Below, in pieces: positions 1 through 8,561 of a DNA stretch of 64,000 bases (position 1 is its first letter; each line of letters starts with the position of its first letter). The notes under the pieces are model-generated. The model ran no database searches. It was not told the DNA's origin and was given only the letters and a program-made list of their open reading frames with translations. Source of the stretch: Myxococcales bacterium (GTDB lineage Bacteria > Myxococcota_A > Polyangia > Polyangiales > Polyangiaceae); NCBI GenBank assembly GCA_016703425.1, contig JADJCA010000007.1, positions 644,940-708,939 on the forward strand. Direction: 5' to 3'. The translations under genes and the position numbers were made by a program.

Positions 1-468
1 CTGTCGGACGTCGAGGAGCACCAGCAGCTCGCCAGCGGCGGGCCGCGCGATGCCCCAGATGTACGGCGGCTGCTCGCCGCCGAGCGCCGCGGCGGGCTCG
101 ATCTCCGCCTCCGCGAGCCGATAGACCTGCCGCACCTCGTCAACCAACAGCGCCATCGATTCGCCGTCGTGGGTCGCCAAGAGCAATCGACTCTTGGCTT
201 CGATGGGCGCTGAAGGGAGCCTCAGGCACGACCTCAAGTCAACGACCGTGGAGAGCCGCCCACGCACACTGACGAGGCCGCGCAGGGGCGACGGAGCACG
301 CGGGACCTCCGTCAGCGGTGGCGGCCTCAGAATTTCGGTCACAAGCTCGATGCGCACGGCGTAGGCCTCGCCGGCGAGCTGGAACGCTAGCACCTCGGTC
401 CGGTGACCAAGCTCGACAGCGCGGCGCAACGCGGCGCCTTCGTCGTGGCGTTTCGTGAGGCCGCTCAT
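1..468 (-). CDS. cheW: CheW-like chemotaxis coupling protein (3' end cut by window edge)
   Basis: CheW adaptors couple chemoreceptors to the kinase CheA in cytoplasmic signalling arrays. Translation from the ATG at 468 gives 156 codons with no stop before position 1. It shows the usual CheW-fold pattern: an early strand (VLAFQLAGEAYAVRI, about residues 24-38), the hallmark glycine-bearing turn LVSVRGRLSTVVDLR (about 63-77), then LLLATHDGESMALLVDEV. The start codon overlaps the cheA stop in an ATGA, which implies translational coupling and one operon reading leftward (cheY-like, cheA, cheW). The last part of the domain lies outside the window. The family call is firm; which of the several myxobacterial chemosensory systems it serves cannot be told. 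Confidence 0.85.
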   Translation of the reverse strand, partial: MSGLTKRHDEGAALRRAVELGHRTEVLAFQLAGEAYAVRIELVTEILRPPPLTEVPRAPSPLRGLVSVRGRLSTVVDLRSCLRLPSAPIEAKSRLLLATHDGESMALLVDEVRQVYRLAEAEIEPAAALGGEQPPYIWGIARPAAGELLVLLDVRQ

Positions 469-2618
469 GGGCGATCCATGCGGGGCAAGAGCGCATGAGC
501 CGCGGGTCCGCGCTCCGCGTCCGACGCGAGCACCTCCTCGATGAGCGCGGCGACGTCGATGACGAGCGCCACGCGCTGATCGCCGAGCTCGGTGGCGCCA
601 GAGAAGCCCGCGACGCGCGCGAGCGACGGCCCCAGCGCCTTGATGACGATCTCCTCTTGCGAAAAGAGCGCATCGACGACGAAGCCCAGCTTCCGGCCGC
701 CCACCTGGCCCACGATGACGAACCCCTTTCGCCGCTCTTTGGGCGCCCTGGCGCTGAAGCCGAAGAGCTGGGCGAGGCGGCAAATGGGGAGCGAACGCCC
801 CCTTTGATTGAGCACCTCGCGACCGTCGATGACGCGAACGGCCTTTTCATCGAAGGCGATGGCCTCCTCGACGTTGGCCAGCGGGACCGCAAAGGAGCGG
901 CCCGCGACCCCGACCATGAGCACGCTGATGATGGCGAGCGTGATCGGCAGCGTAATGGTCATCTTGGTGCCGATGCCCATCTCGCTGGAGATGTCGACGA
1001 TGCCGCCGAGCTTCGAGATGTTCTTCTTGACGACGTCCATGCCGACGCCGCGACCGGAGAGATCGGTGGCTTGGCTTCGCGTGGTGAAGCCAGGCAAAAA
1101 GACGAGCGCCAGCACTTCGCGCGCCGACAAGTCCCTCGCTTGCTCGTCGGTGACGAGGCCGCGCGACACGGCCGCCGTGACGAGCTCCGCGGGGTTCATG
1201 CCGCGGCCGTCGTCCTCGATCTCGAGGACGACGTTGTTGCCCTTCTGGAAGGCGTTGAGGACGATGCTTCCCACGGCGGGCTTGCCCACCTTCATGCGCT
1301 CGTCGCGAGCCTCGATGCCGTGATCGATGGCGTTGCGGATCATGTGCATGAGCGGATCGCTCAGCTCCTCCACGATGAGTTTGTCGATCTCGGTCTCCGC
1401 TCCCGTGACGACGAGGTTCACCTCCTTGTCGTGCTCGCGGGAAATCTGGCGAACCACGCGCGCCAGCTTGTCGAAGGCTTGGCCCAAGGGGACCATGCGA
1501 ACCTCAAGGATCCCGTTTTGCAGTTGAACGAGGTTGCGCTCGAAGGCGCGGTGCAAGCGATGCAGCTCGGTCCCCGTCTCTCGACCCGCTCCGCCGTGGC
1601 GAACGCGATCGACGAGGCGCCCGATGCCCGTCCGAATGATCGCCAGCTCGCCGACGATGTTCATCAGGTGATCGAGCTTGCGAATGTCGACGCGCACGGT
1701 CTGCGCCACGGAGCGCAGCGACCGGTCGCGCTCATGCCCTTCGGCAGGGGGCCGCAGCGAGCCGCGCGCACCGACGGCTATCGACGTCGGCGATTCGCCG
1801 ACAAAGTCGACGGACACCGGAGGCATCGTCTGCGGGCTGCGCCGCCGCACCTCCTCGATCCGCATGTTCGGCGAGGCGAGCGCCGCTTGCAGCGCTTCCA
1901 GCGGCGTGCCGCTGGCCATCAAGATCTCAAGCTCGATGGAGTCAGCGTCGCCGGCGGACCCCGTCGGCAGGTACGTGAGGATTTCGCCGTGAGGCCGCGC
2001 CCGCGCCTTGAGCTCATCGAGCGCCGTGTCGATGCTGAGGAGCTGAAACACCACCATCAGCCGGTACAGGCCGAGGCCCGCCTGGATGTTCGTGCGAAGG
2101 CGATGCTCCTCGTATTCCGTCAGGACGCCGAGCAACGACGGGTCGAGCTCGAACTGCGCCACGGGGCTGGCTGCCACAACTCCTTGCGGACTGCCGCGCA
2201 GGGTGCCGAGCGCCGCGAGCAGCGTCTGCACCTCGAGCTCCGGCAACGGCGCCTGGGTCCGGTCCGCCGTGAGGAGGCGAGTGAACAGCTCAACGGCGCG
2301 AAAGAGCAGGTCGAGGAGGCGCGCCGACAGCTCGAGGCGACCGAGCCTTAGGTCGTCGAGCACGTCTTCGAGCTCGTGCGACAGCCCGCTCATGAGCGTG
2401 GCGCCGAAGAGACCCGAGAGCCCCTTCAGCGTATGGACGCCGCGGAAGACGTCGTTCAGGAGCTCGGCGTCGGCGCGTCCGAGCTTAACCAACTCGTCGA
2501 TGGCGAGCAGATCGCGGCTCACCGTGTCGATGAGCTCTTGCGCCTCCGAGAAGAACTCCTCGCGAGCCTTGTCCGCGCCGCCTTCGTATCCCGAGCCTCC
2601 GGACCCCGACTCGACCAT
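465..2618 (-). CDS. cheA: Chemotaxis histidine kinase CheA
   Basis: This is a soluble histidine kinase that autophosphorylates and passes phosphate to a CheY-type regulator. The 717-residue product has a P1 phosphotransfer domain with the phosphorylatable His62 in GVHTLKGLSG. It continues with a P2-like middle region (about 150-265), a dimerisation helix pair beginning near VAQTVRVDIRKLDHLMNIVGE, and a GHKL ATPase with N box (HMIRNAIDHGIE), G1 (IEDDGRGM) and G2 (GRGVGMDVVKKN). A C-terminal CheW-like regulatory domain (about 565-700) completes it. The ATG at 2618 lies 9 bases after the stop of the cheY-like gene and the 3' end overlaps cheW by 4 bases. All catalytic boxes look intact. The length is within the usual CheA range. 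Confidence 0.95.
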   Translation of the reverse strand: MVESGSGGSGYEGGADKAREEFFSEAQELIDTVSRDLLAIDELVKLGRADAELLNDVFRGVHTLKGLSGLFGATLMSGLSHELEDVLDDLRLGRLELSARLLDLLFRAVELFTRLLTADRTQAPLPELEVQTLLAALGTLRGSPQGVVAASPVAQFELDPSLLGVLTEYEEHRLRTNIQAGLGLYRLMVVFQLLSIDTALDELKARARPHGEILTYLPTGSAGDADSIELEILMASGTPLEALQAALASPNMRIEEVRRRSPQTMPPVSVDFVGESPTSIAVGARGSLRPPAEGHERDRSLRSVAQTVRVDIRKLDHLMNIVGELAIIRTGIGRLVDRVRHGGAGRETGTELHRLHRAFERNLVQLQNGILEVRMVPLGQAFDKLARVVRQISREHDKEVNLVVTGAETEIDKLIVEELSDPLMHMIRNAIDHGIEARDERMKVGKPAVGSIVLNAFQKGNNVVLEIEDDGRGMNPAELVTAAVSRGLVTDEQARDLSAREVLALVFLPGFTTRSQATDLSGRGVGMDVVKKNISKLGGIVDISSEMGIGTKMTITLPITLAIISVLMVGVAGRSFAVPLANVEEAIAFDEKAVRVIDGREVLNQRGRSLPICRLAQLFGFSARAPKERRKGFVIVGQVGGRKLGFVVDALFSQEEIVIKALGPSLARVAGFSGATELGDQRVALVIDVAALIEEVLASDAERGPAAHALLPRMDRP

Positions 2619-2627
2619 GAGCCGTCC

Positions 2628-3094
2628 TTATTCGCTCTCGCCCTTGCCACCGGGCCGCGAACCACGAGCCGCGCTGGAACGGGAGCCACTCGGGGTCGGC
2701 ATCTTGGGCGGATCGGTGAGGAGCTTGCCGCAGACGCTGCGGAGCTGCTCCGGCGAAAATGGCTTGGCGATGTAGGCGTTGGCGCCGAGAGCCAAACCGC
2801 GCTCGACGTCCCGCTCGCTGGCGAGCGTCGAGATGATCGCGAGGGGCGTGCCGCGGTGGTGCTCCGACTTGCGAATGAAGTGGATGAGCTCAAGGCCGTT
2901 GATGTCGGCCATGTTGATGTCCGTCACAATGAGGTCGTAGCGAGCCCGCGGCAGAAGGCGCATGGCGTCGAAGCCGCTCGACGCCTCAACAACCTCGCAG
3001 CCCCCAGCGGCTCCGCGAAGGCCTTGTCTTCGAGGATGGCGCGCACGAGCGCGCGAGCGGACCCGGAATCCTCTACGACGAGCACGCGGCGCAC
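2628..3094 (-). CDS. CheY-like response regulator, interrupted by a one-base frameshift
   Basis: This is a stand-alone receiver domain, probably the phosphoacceptor for the adjacent CheA. The GTG at 3094 opens with the receiver start RRVLVVEDS, whose Glu-Asp forms the acidic pocket. The rest of the domain is in another frame: CEVVEASSGFDAMRLL, the phosphorylation site VTDINM and the conserved Lys in YIAKPF. The two halves join if the run of five C at 3001-3005 (G on the coding strand) had six bases, giving EPLGGCEVVEASSGFD. As written, a complete protein cannot be made and the longest intact part starts at 2963. A Ser/Gly/Arg-rich tail of about 25 residues follows the domain. It is first in the che operon. 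Sequence error is more likely than a true pseudogene. Confidence 0.8.
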
Positions 3095-3165
3095 GAACCC
3101 GAGTCTACCTTGGAGGCCGAGTCTTGTGGGAGTTCGCGGCCGCCCTCAGGTATAAGAGTCATCCC

Positions 3166-3924
3166 ATGGATCTCCCTCCGGCGGCCACGGCGGCGGCCCT
3201 CGTCGTCGGCAACGAGATCCTCTCCGGGAAGATCGAGGAGAAGAACCTCGCGGTCCTGGCGCGGTTCCTGAGGGAGCACGGCGTTGAACTCCTCCGGACG
3301 GAGATCGTGCCCGACGAGCTTGGGACCATCGCGGATGCGACGAAACGCCTCGCCGCGACGCACGATTGGGTCTTCACGTCGGGCGGCGTGGGCCCGACGC
3401 ACGACGATGTGACCATCGAGGCGGTGGCCCGGGCCTTCGGCAAACCGGCTTCCGTCCATCCCGATCTCAAGGCGATGCTCGAGGCTCACTACGGCGACCG
3501 ACTGACGGAGGCTCACCTCCGAATGGCCCTGGCGCCGGAAGGCGCCATCCTCGAACGCACTGCGGAGGTCGCCTGGCCGGTGCTCCGCCTCGGCAACGTG
3601 TGGATGCTCCCAGGGGTGCCGGAGATCTTCCGCGCGAAGGTCTTGGTGCTGGCGGAACGCCTCCCGCGGGGCCAGGCCTACGTGTCGCTCAGCGTGCTGA
3701 CGCACAAGGACGAGAGCGAAATCAAGGCGCTGCTCGACGACGCGGTCGCCGCGTTTCCCGACGTGTCCATCGGCTCTTACCCGCGTTGGCACCCGCCGGG
3801 GGCCGCGGTGGTGGCCGCGAGCGAGGACACTTATCGAACCAAGATCACCTTCGACGGGCGCGTCGAAAGCCGGGTTTTTGCCGCTCGCAACCATTTTCAG
3901 GCCCGCCTTACGGGGTTGCCGTAA
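3166..3924 (+). CDS. MoaB/CinA-type molybdopterin-binding-fold protein
   Basis: The 252-residue product matches the N-terminal (MoCF/MoaB-like) domain of the competence/damage-inducible CinA family. Motifs are VGNEILSGKIEEKN near the start, the glycine-rich binding loop TSGGVGPTHDD (about residues 67-77) and LPGVPEIF (about 148-155). It lacks the C-terminal nicotinamide-nucleotide amidase domain of full CinA, so it belongs to the short stand-alone subfamily. The true substrate of that subfamily is not settled; a nucleotide or pterin-like ligand is likely. I chose the ATG at 3166 because the family starts about 10 residues before the VGNEIL motif. It is divergent from the che operon, with 71 bases between them. 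The last few residues are less conserved-looking, so a small frame error near the 3' end is possible. Confidence 0.82.
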   Translation: MDLPPAATAAALVVGNEILSGKIEEKNLAVLARFLREHGVELLRTEIVPDELGTIADATKRLAATHDWVFTSGGVGPTHDDVTIEAVARAFGKPASVHPDLKAMLEAHYGDRLTEAHLRMALAPEGAILERTAEVAWPVLRLGNVWMLPGVPEIFRAKVLVLAERLPRGQAYVSLSVLTHKDESEIKALLDDAVAAFPDVSIGSYPRWHPPGAAVVAASEDTYRTKITFDGRVESRVFAARNHFQARLTGLP

Positions 3925-4079
3925 AAGATGGAATGACGCTGCCCTTGCCAAGGCGTTGCCAGGACTTAGGCGGCATCGGTAGACTTCGAATTCCGACGGG
4001 CCCACGAGCTCCCCGTCAGCCGTACGTTTCGTCCCCTCCCGTGTGAAGCTCCCCCGAACCGAGTCCCAATACCGACCCC

Positions 4080-5600
4080 ATGTGGAAGCTGGTCATCGAG
4101 GATGACGAAGGAAAGCGGACCGTCGTACCGCTCACGCGGGACGACTACACGCTAGGTCGTCGCGAGGGGAACACGATCCGTCTGACGGAGCGAAACGTCT
4201 CACGCGATCACGCGCTCCTTCGCAAGAAGATGAACGGCGCCGGAGCGACCTTCACACTCCACGACTGCTCGAGCTACAACGGCGTCTACGTCAACGGCGT
4301 CCGCGTCGTCGAAGGGCAAGACCTTCAGCACGGCGATCTCATCCAGATCGGCGACTACCGGCTCATCCTTCAAGACGACACCGTCACCGACCAGCCGGCG
4401 GCCCCGACCTCCACCGAAGACGGGAAGACGACGCTGCCGCTCGGCACGCGCGGCTCGCTCTTGCTCGAGCGCCCGAATCGCTTCGTCATGCTCGCCGGGC
4501 CAACGCCGGGCGCCGAGTTCCCGCTGACGCTCGAGCGCATGACCATCGGCCGCGCCGAGGACGCGAGCATCTCGGTCAATCACAACTCGGTGTCGCGCGT
4601 GCACTGCGAGATCCACTCGCTCGGCGAGTCGCGCTTCGAGATCGTCGACAAGGGCTCCTCGAACGGCGTGCGGGTCAACGGCGCCGATCTTCGTCGCGGC
4701 ATCATGGAGGCTGGCGACGTCATCGAGCTCGGCGACGTTCGCTTCAAGTTCGTCGGCGCGGGGCAGGTCTTCGTCCCTGGCGTCAACGAGAGCGCCCAGC
4801 TCGAGGCCATCGGCGATCGCGTGGCCAACGCCGCGCTCCGCCAGGGAACGAACCCGAAAGCCATCTGGTTTCTCGTGTTCGCCGTCATGGCGCTCCTGGC
4901 CGTCGGCGCCTTCGTGCTCCTGCGTCAACCGCCCGAGGTGGTGCAGCCCCTGCCGCCGGGGCCGCAAGATCAGGAAGCGGGCGCGCTCGCCGAGGCCAAG
5001 AAGCTCTGCGCCAGCGCCGACTGCGAGAAGGCCTACGAGCGGCTCCAGCAAGGCATCGCCATCACTTCCCCGCTGCTCGACTCCGACGACTTCAAGATGA
5101 TCGTCGGCGCGTGGGCCGATCACCGCATGGAGCGGGCGCAGAACGAAGTCGACGCGGCGAAGCGCAAGGCCTTGCTCGAGCCCGTGGCCCGCTCGGCGAG
5201 CGTCGACCCGAACCGTAGGCGCAACGCCTCAGACCGGCTCGCGACGGCCGAAGCGCTGCTCGCGGCGCCGCCCCTCACCGTCCCGTCGTCGGCGACGCCC
5301 GCGCCGCCGACGCGCGAGACCGGCTCCACGCCATCGCCGGTGACAGCGAAGACGCCCGGCCCAACGGCGCCCAAGCCGCCGCCAGCGCCGGCCGCCGGCG
5401 GCAACGTATCGGAGAAGGTTCGCGCGCTCATGCTGGAGGGGCCCGACGGCCTCAAGCAAGCGAAGGAGCTGCTGACGCCTCGTGTCTTCGGCGGCAAGGC
5501 GTCGCGGCAAGAGATCGACCTCTTGCGGATCGTCTGCAAGGACATGAAGGATCAGGTCTGCGTGAGCCGCTGCAAAGAGATGCTCGCCGGCCAGCCCTGA
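4080..5600 (+). CDS. Membrane protein with two FHA domains
   Basis: FHA domains bind phosphothreonine peptides, so this protein probably reads the output of Ser/Thr kinases, which are abundant in this window. In the 506-residue product the first FHA domain spans about residues 24-100, with GRREGN, the phospho-binding RDH of NVSRDHALL, and NGVYVNG. The second spans about 155-230, with GRAED, SRVHCEI and GSSNGVRVNG. A single transmembrane segment follows (IWFLVFAVMALLAVGAFVLL, about 262-282). The C-terminal half is helical with TPR-like character, four paired Cys residues (CASADCEK; CKDMKDQVCVSRC) and a Pro/Ala/Thr-rich linker. The ATG at 4080 is the only start consistent with the first beta strand. 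Kinase partners cannot be named from sequence. Confidence 0.85.
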   Translation: MWKLVIEDDEGKRTVVPLTRDDYTLGRREGNTIRLTERNVSRDHALLRKKMNGAGATFTLHDCSSYNGVYVNGVRVVEGQDLQHGDLIQIGDYRLILQDDTVTDQPAAPTSTEDGKTTLPLGTRGSLLLERPNRFVMLAGPTPGAEFPLTLERMTIGRAEDASISVNHNSVSRVHCEIHSLGESRFEIVDKGSSNGVRVNGADLRRGIMEAGDVIELGDVRFKFVGAGQVFVPGVNESAQLEAIGDRVANAALRQGTNPKAIWFLVFAVMALLAVGAFVLLRQPPEVVQPLPPGPQDQEAGALAEAKKLCASADCEKAYERLQQGIAITSPLLDSDDFKMIVGAWADHRMERAQNEVDAAKRKALLEPVARSASVDPNRRRNASDRLATAEALLAAPPLTVPSSATPAPPTRETGSTPSPVTAKTPGPTAPKPPPAPAAGGNVSEKVRALMLEGPDGLKQAKELLTPRVFGGKASRQEIDLLRIVCKDMKDQVCVSRCKEMLAGQP

Positions 5601-5666
5601 GAAGCGCCCGCCAAGACTGGCGCGCGCGCCGGCTCGTGCGGCACCGGCCGGACCTCGCGTGAGGAG

Positions 5667-5689
5667 AAAGCCCCGGCCTTCGGGGTCTT
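5667..5689. terminator. Hairpin between convergent genes
   Basis: A GC stem (CCCCG paired with CGGGG, loop GCCTT) is flanked by AAAG and TCTT. It lies between the stop of the double-FHA gene and the stop of the small leftward gene, whose TAA it overlaps. The arrangement fits a bidirectional terminator, but the T tract is only three of four bases. Confidence 0.4.
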
Positions 5690-5816
5690 AGGAGTCGCGC
5701 TTCTTCCAGCCGATGAAGCCGAGGACGACGGCGGCAACAACGACGAAGGCGACGATGCCGAGCAAAGGTCCCCACTCGGTCGGCGGCTCGGCTGGCGAAG
5801 CGGGCGCGAGGAGCAT
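5688..5816 (-). CDS. Small single-pass membrane protein (42 aa)
   Basis: The frame from the ATG at 5816 gives 42 residues. A short Pro/Glu-rich N-terminus (MLLAPASPAEPPTEWGPLL) is followed by a clean hydrophobic helix of about 20 residues (GIVAFVVVAAVVLGFIGW). It ends with the basic tail KKRDS. The positive-inside rule predicts an N-out, C-in orientation. No family is recognised. The support is the sharp membrane-helix pattern, G/C-rich third positions and the lack of any competing frame. It stands alone on its strand, convergent with the FHA gene. Confidence 0.55.
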   Translation of the reverse strand: MLLAPASPAEPPTEWGPLLGIVAFVVVAAVVLGFIGWKKRDS

Positions 5817-6064
5817 GGGCGGGACTATAGCCGGAGCGCTCCTCCGAGCCTGAACAAAGGATAGGCGGGTCCCGCGCGACCTCGCGCAAGTGCCTTGAAT
5901 TTCACGCAGAGCGGGGGCTCAGCGAGTCCCGTGGGCGGGGTGGGTGCCGCCTGACCCCGCGCGGGCGGGTCGCGCTCGACTCCCGGCCCCGAAAGTGACC
6001 AGCGCCTTTCCGCGGACTTAGCCTCGAGCGGGGTGCAGGCACGCTCCCTGCTTGAGTCCTCACC

Positions 6065-6379
6065 ATGAGCACGAGAGCCGCAGCCGACACGATGACCTCC
6101 ACGACGGCGTCCCGCTTCGTCGGTCGCGCCGCACTCGTTCCGCCGGCTTTCGACGGCGCTCTGGGGACCTCGGCGCCGCGCGCGCCCGCCGTTCCCTTCA
6201 TTCCGGAAGCGCTCGAGTGGGACACGGAAGAGTGGGCCGGCGGCGACGCTCCCCACTCCGGTGTCCGTGAGACGGGCCCCGACAGCATGGTCGCCACGTG
6301 GCCCTCTCCCTCGTTCGAAGGCGTCGCCTCGACGATGGCGACGGTCCCCGCAGGGCCCGCCGTGCGCCGCGCTCCGTGA
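6065..6379 (+). CDS. Hypothetical protein (104 aa)
   Basis: The frame from the ATG at 6065 gives 104 residues of unknown function. The product is Ala/Pro/Thr-rich with a central acidic, Trp-bearing patch (EALEWDTEEWAGGD). It has no signal peptide, membrane segment or recognisable domain. Third codon positions are mostly G or C, as in neighbouring genes, and no better frame occupies 5817-6400. It is convergent with the OmpA gene, whose stop is 22 bases away. A chance open frame in G+C-rich DNA cannot be ruled out. Confidence 0.4.
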   Translation: MSTRAAADTMTSTTASRFVGRAALVPPAFDGALGTSAPRAPAVPFIPEALEWDTEEWAGGDAPHSGVRETGPDSMVATWPSPSFEGVASTMATVPAGPAVRRAP

Positions 6380-6400
6380 GCGTGTGACGCTTGCGCCGCG

Positions 6401-8320
6401 CTACGGCACCGGGTCGGGGCGCACGCCCTTGCCAACGGCGCCGGGGCAGCCGAGCTCGACGCCCGTTGGGCCGTCCTTGGTCTTGACGATCTTGAACTCG
6501 ACGCGGCGATTCTTCTCCCAGGCCGCTTCGTTGTGTCCTTCGTCTTCGGGGCAATACTCGCCGTAGCCCTTGCTGCGGAGCCGCGAGCGATCAACGCCGC
6601 GCTGCACGAGCGCCGCCATGACCGAGTTCACGCGGTCCTGCGTGAGCCGCAGGTTGTACTCGTCGCTCGAGCGCTCGTCGGCGTGACCGGCGATCTCCAT
6701 GAGCACGAACTCGGGGTGGTGCACGATGGTCGTGCCGACGGCGTCGAGGATCGGGTTCGACTCGGGCAGAATCTCCGCCGAGTTCGTCTTGAACTTGATC
6801 TTCTGCAGGATGACGATGTTGTTGTCCTGGATGATGACGTTGCCCTTGTCGGGGCAACCGTCTTCGTCCTCGAAGCCGTTGAAGGTCTCCGGCTCGTTGG
6901 GGCAGCGGTCGACCTTGTCGAGGATGCCGTCCTTGTCGTTGTCCGGGTCGGGGCAGCCGTCTTCGTCTTGGAAGCCGTCTTTGTCTTCCGGATCGTTCGG
7001 GCACGCGTCCTTCTTGTCGGGGATGCCATCCTGATCGTTGTCCGGGTCGGGGCAACCGTCTTCGTCTTGGAAGCCGTCGCGGTCCTCCGGATCGTCGGGG
7101 CACTTGTCCTTCGAGTCGAGGATGCCGTCGCCGTCGCGGTCACCGTCGTTGCCCTCGGGGCAGCCGTCTTCGTCTTCGTCGCCGTCGCGATCTTCCGGCT
7201 CGTTGGGGCAGCGGTCGTCGACGTCCAAGATGCCGTCGTTGTCGTTGTCGGGGTCGGGGCAGCCGTCTTCGTCTTGGAATCCGTCACGATCTTCCGGATC
7301 GTCGGGGCACTTGTCCTCGTCGTCTTTGATGCCGTCGCCGTCGCGGTCGCCAATCGAGGGCTCGAAGACGAAGCCGAGAAACGCGCGAAAATCGGCGGCT
7401 TCGAAGCCCGGCGTGTAGCGGGGGCCAGCGCCGAGCATCAAGAAGGAGTTTCGGTCGACGAACACCTTGAGACCGCCGACGACTTCGTTCGACAGCTTCT
7501 GCTTGCTGTCGGCGTCGCTGAGCAACATGGTGCCGTAGGTCTCGGCCACGACGTCGAGCGGCTCGAAGACGCGGAAGCTGGCGCTGCCGCCGTAGGTGAC
7601 GCGGGAGCCGTCCTTGAAGAGGCCTTCCGCGAGGGGAAGCTGCGTGCTCGAGGCCGTGTGACCGCGGTAGCCGGCGTTCAAGCCGACGCGAAAGCGGCCC
7701 GTAGCGCCGAAGCGATTCTCGAACATCACTTGCGGCCAGTACCAGAGCGACGGATCGGCGCCGCCGCTCTTGGCGGCGTCGGAGGTGGGCACGCCGACTT
7801 GCACGCCGACGGCGAGGCCCGGGCCGTACTCGACGCGTGTAATACGCACCTTTCCGTGGAGGGCGACGCTCGAAATGGTCTGCGGGTTGACGTCCGTCGA
7901 GCTCCAGCCGGTCACCGCGGGCTGCGCCGCGGGCGTCTGCTGCGCATCACCGGTCATCAGGATGATGGGCGCGCTCAAACCGATGACGGCTCGATTGAAG
8001 AGGCCGTAGTTGAAGTTGAGCGTTCCTTGGAACGAGTGGCTGATGAGGGCCGGCGTCTGCTGGCCGACGTCTTTCGCGCGGAGCAGCGTGTTGCCGTAGT
8101 CGAGGATGAGGCCGAGGCTGACGTCGTCTTTGCCGAGGATGTCAGAGCCGTTGGTGGTGAAGAACCCCTTGGAGTCCATCGCTGGACGGAAGAGGTGCGT
8201 GTCGAAGCCTTCGCCGTTTCCATCGACCACACCGTTGTCGGCGTCGGCGCGGCTCGAGGCCAGGAGAGGGAGCGCGGCCAGGAGGGTCGCCACCAGCGTT
8301 CGGGTCGTTCGGGTGCTCAT
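6401..8320 (-). CDS. OmpA-family outer-membrane protein with thrombospondin type 3 repeats
   Basis: This is an outer-membrane beta-barrel protein that anchors to peptidoglycan and binds calcium. The 639-residue product starts at the ATG at 8320 with a signal peptide (LVATLLAALPLLASSRADA). A barrel-like region covers about residues 30-290. About ten acidic calcium-binding repeats of the DGDGILD..DKCPDDPEDRDG type follow (about 295-480). A C-terminal OmpA peptidoglycan-binding domain ends the protein, with NSAEILPESNPILD, the diaminopimelate-contact region GHADERSSDEYN, and NRRVEFKIV. An in-frame start further upstream would put about 30 residues before the signal peptide, so the shorter start is preferred. 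It is divergent from the 8562 gene. A related protein lies at 15177-16937. Confidence 0.92.
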   Translation of the reverse strand: MSTRTTRTLVATLLAALPLLASSRADADNGVVDGNGEGFDTHLFRPAMDSKGFFTTNGSDILGKDDVSLGLILDYGNTLLRAKDVGQQTPALISHSFQGTLNFNYGLFNRAVIGLSAPIILMTGDAQQTPAAQPAVTGWSSTDVNPQTISSVALHGKVRITRVEYGPGLAVGVQVGVPTSDAAKSGGADPSLWYWPQVMFENRFGATGRFRVGLNAGYRGHTASSTQLPLAEGLFKDGSRVTYGGSASFRVFEPLDVVAETYGTMLLSDADSKQKLSNEVVGGLKVFVDRNSFLMLGAGPRYTPGFEAADFRAFLGFVFEPSIGDRDGDGIKDDEDKCPDDPEDRDGFQDEDGCPDPDNDNDGILDVDDRCPNEPEDRDGDEDEDGCPEGNDGDRDGDGILDSKDKCPDDPEDRDGFQDEDGCPDPDNDQDGIPDKKDACPNDPEDKDGFQDEDGCPDPDNDKDGILDKVDRCPNEPETFNGFEDEDGCPDKGNVIIQDNNIVILQKIKFKTNSAEILPESNPILDAVGTTIVHHPEFVLMEIAGHADERSSDEYNLRLTQDRVNSVMAALVQRGVDRSRLRSKGYGEYCPEDEGHNEAAWEKNRRVEFKIVKTKDGPTGVELGCPGAVGKGVRPDPVP

Positions 8321-8561
8321 TGGCAGATCCGTCGAGGGCGGCGCTGGCCCCTGCTCGTTCGTTCGGAACCAGCGAATTGCCCGCGCCGCGCAGTTTGGGG
8401 GGACCATATCATCGTTGTCCTACCCTGGGCCGAATCTGTAGCGAACAGCAGGCGCGGCCGGGCCCCGGCCGGGTTGTGCGCCGAGTCACCCGAGCGAGCC
8501 AACGAGAAGCTCACCGCCTTGAGTCAGCTCACTGGAATGCACTAGGCTCACGAGCGTTCCC

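Noticed and set aside
495..2351. Long rightward open frame (618 codons) opposite cheA
   Set aside because: It is an antisense shadow of cheA in G+C-rich DNA; the translation is Arg/Asp/His-rich without motifs.
6533..8545. Long rightward open frame opposite the OmpA/TSP3 gene
   Set aside because: The Val/Ala/Asp repeats are the reverse reading of the calcium-binding repeats; the OmpA frame has a signal peptide and full domains.
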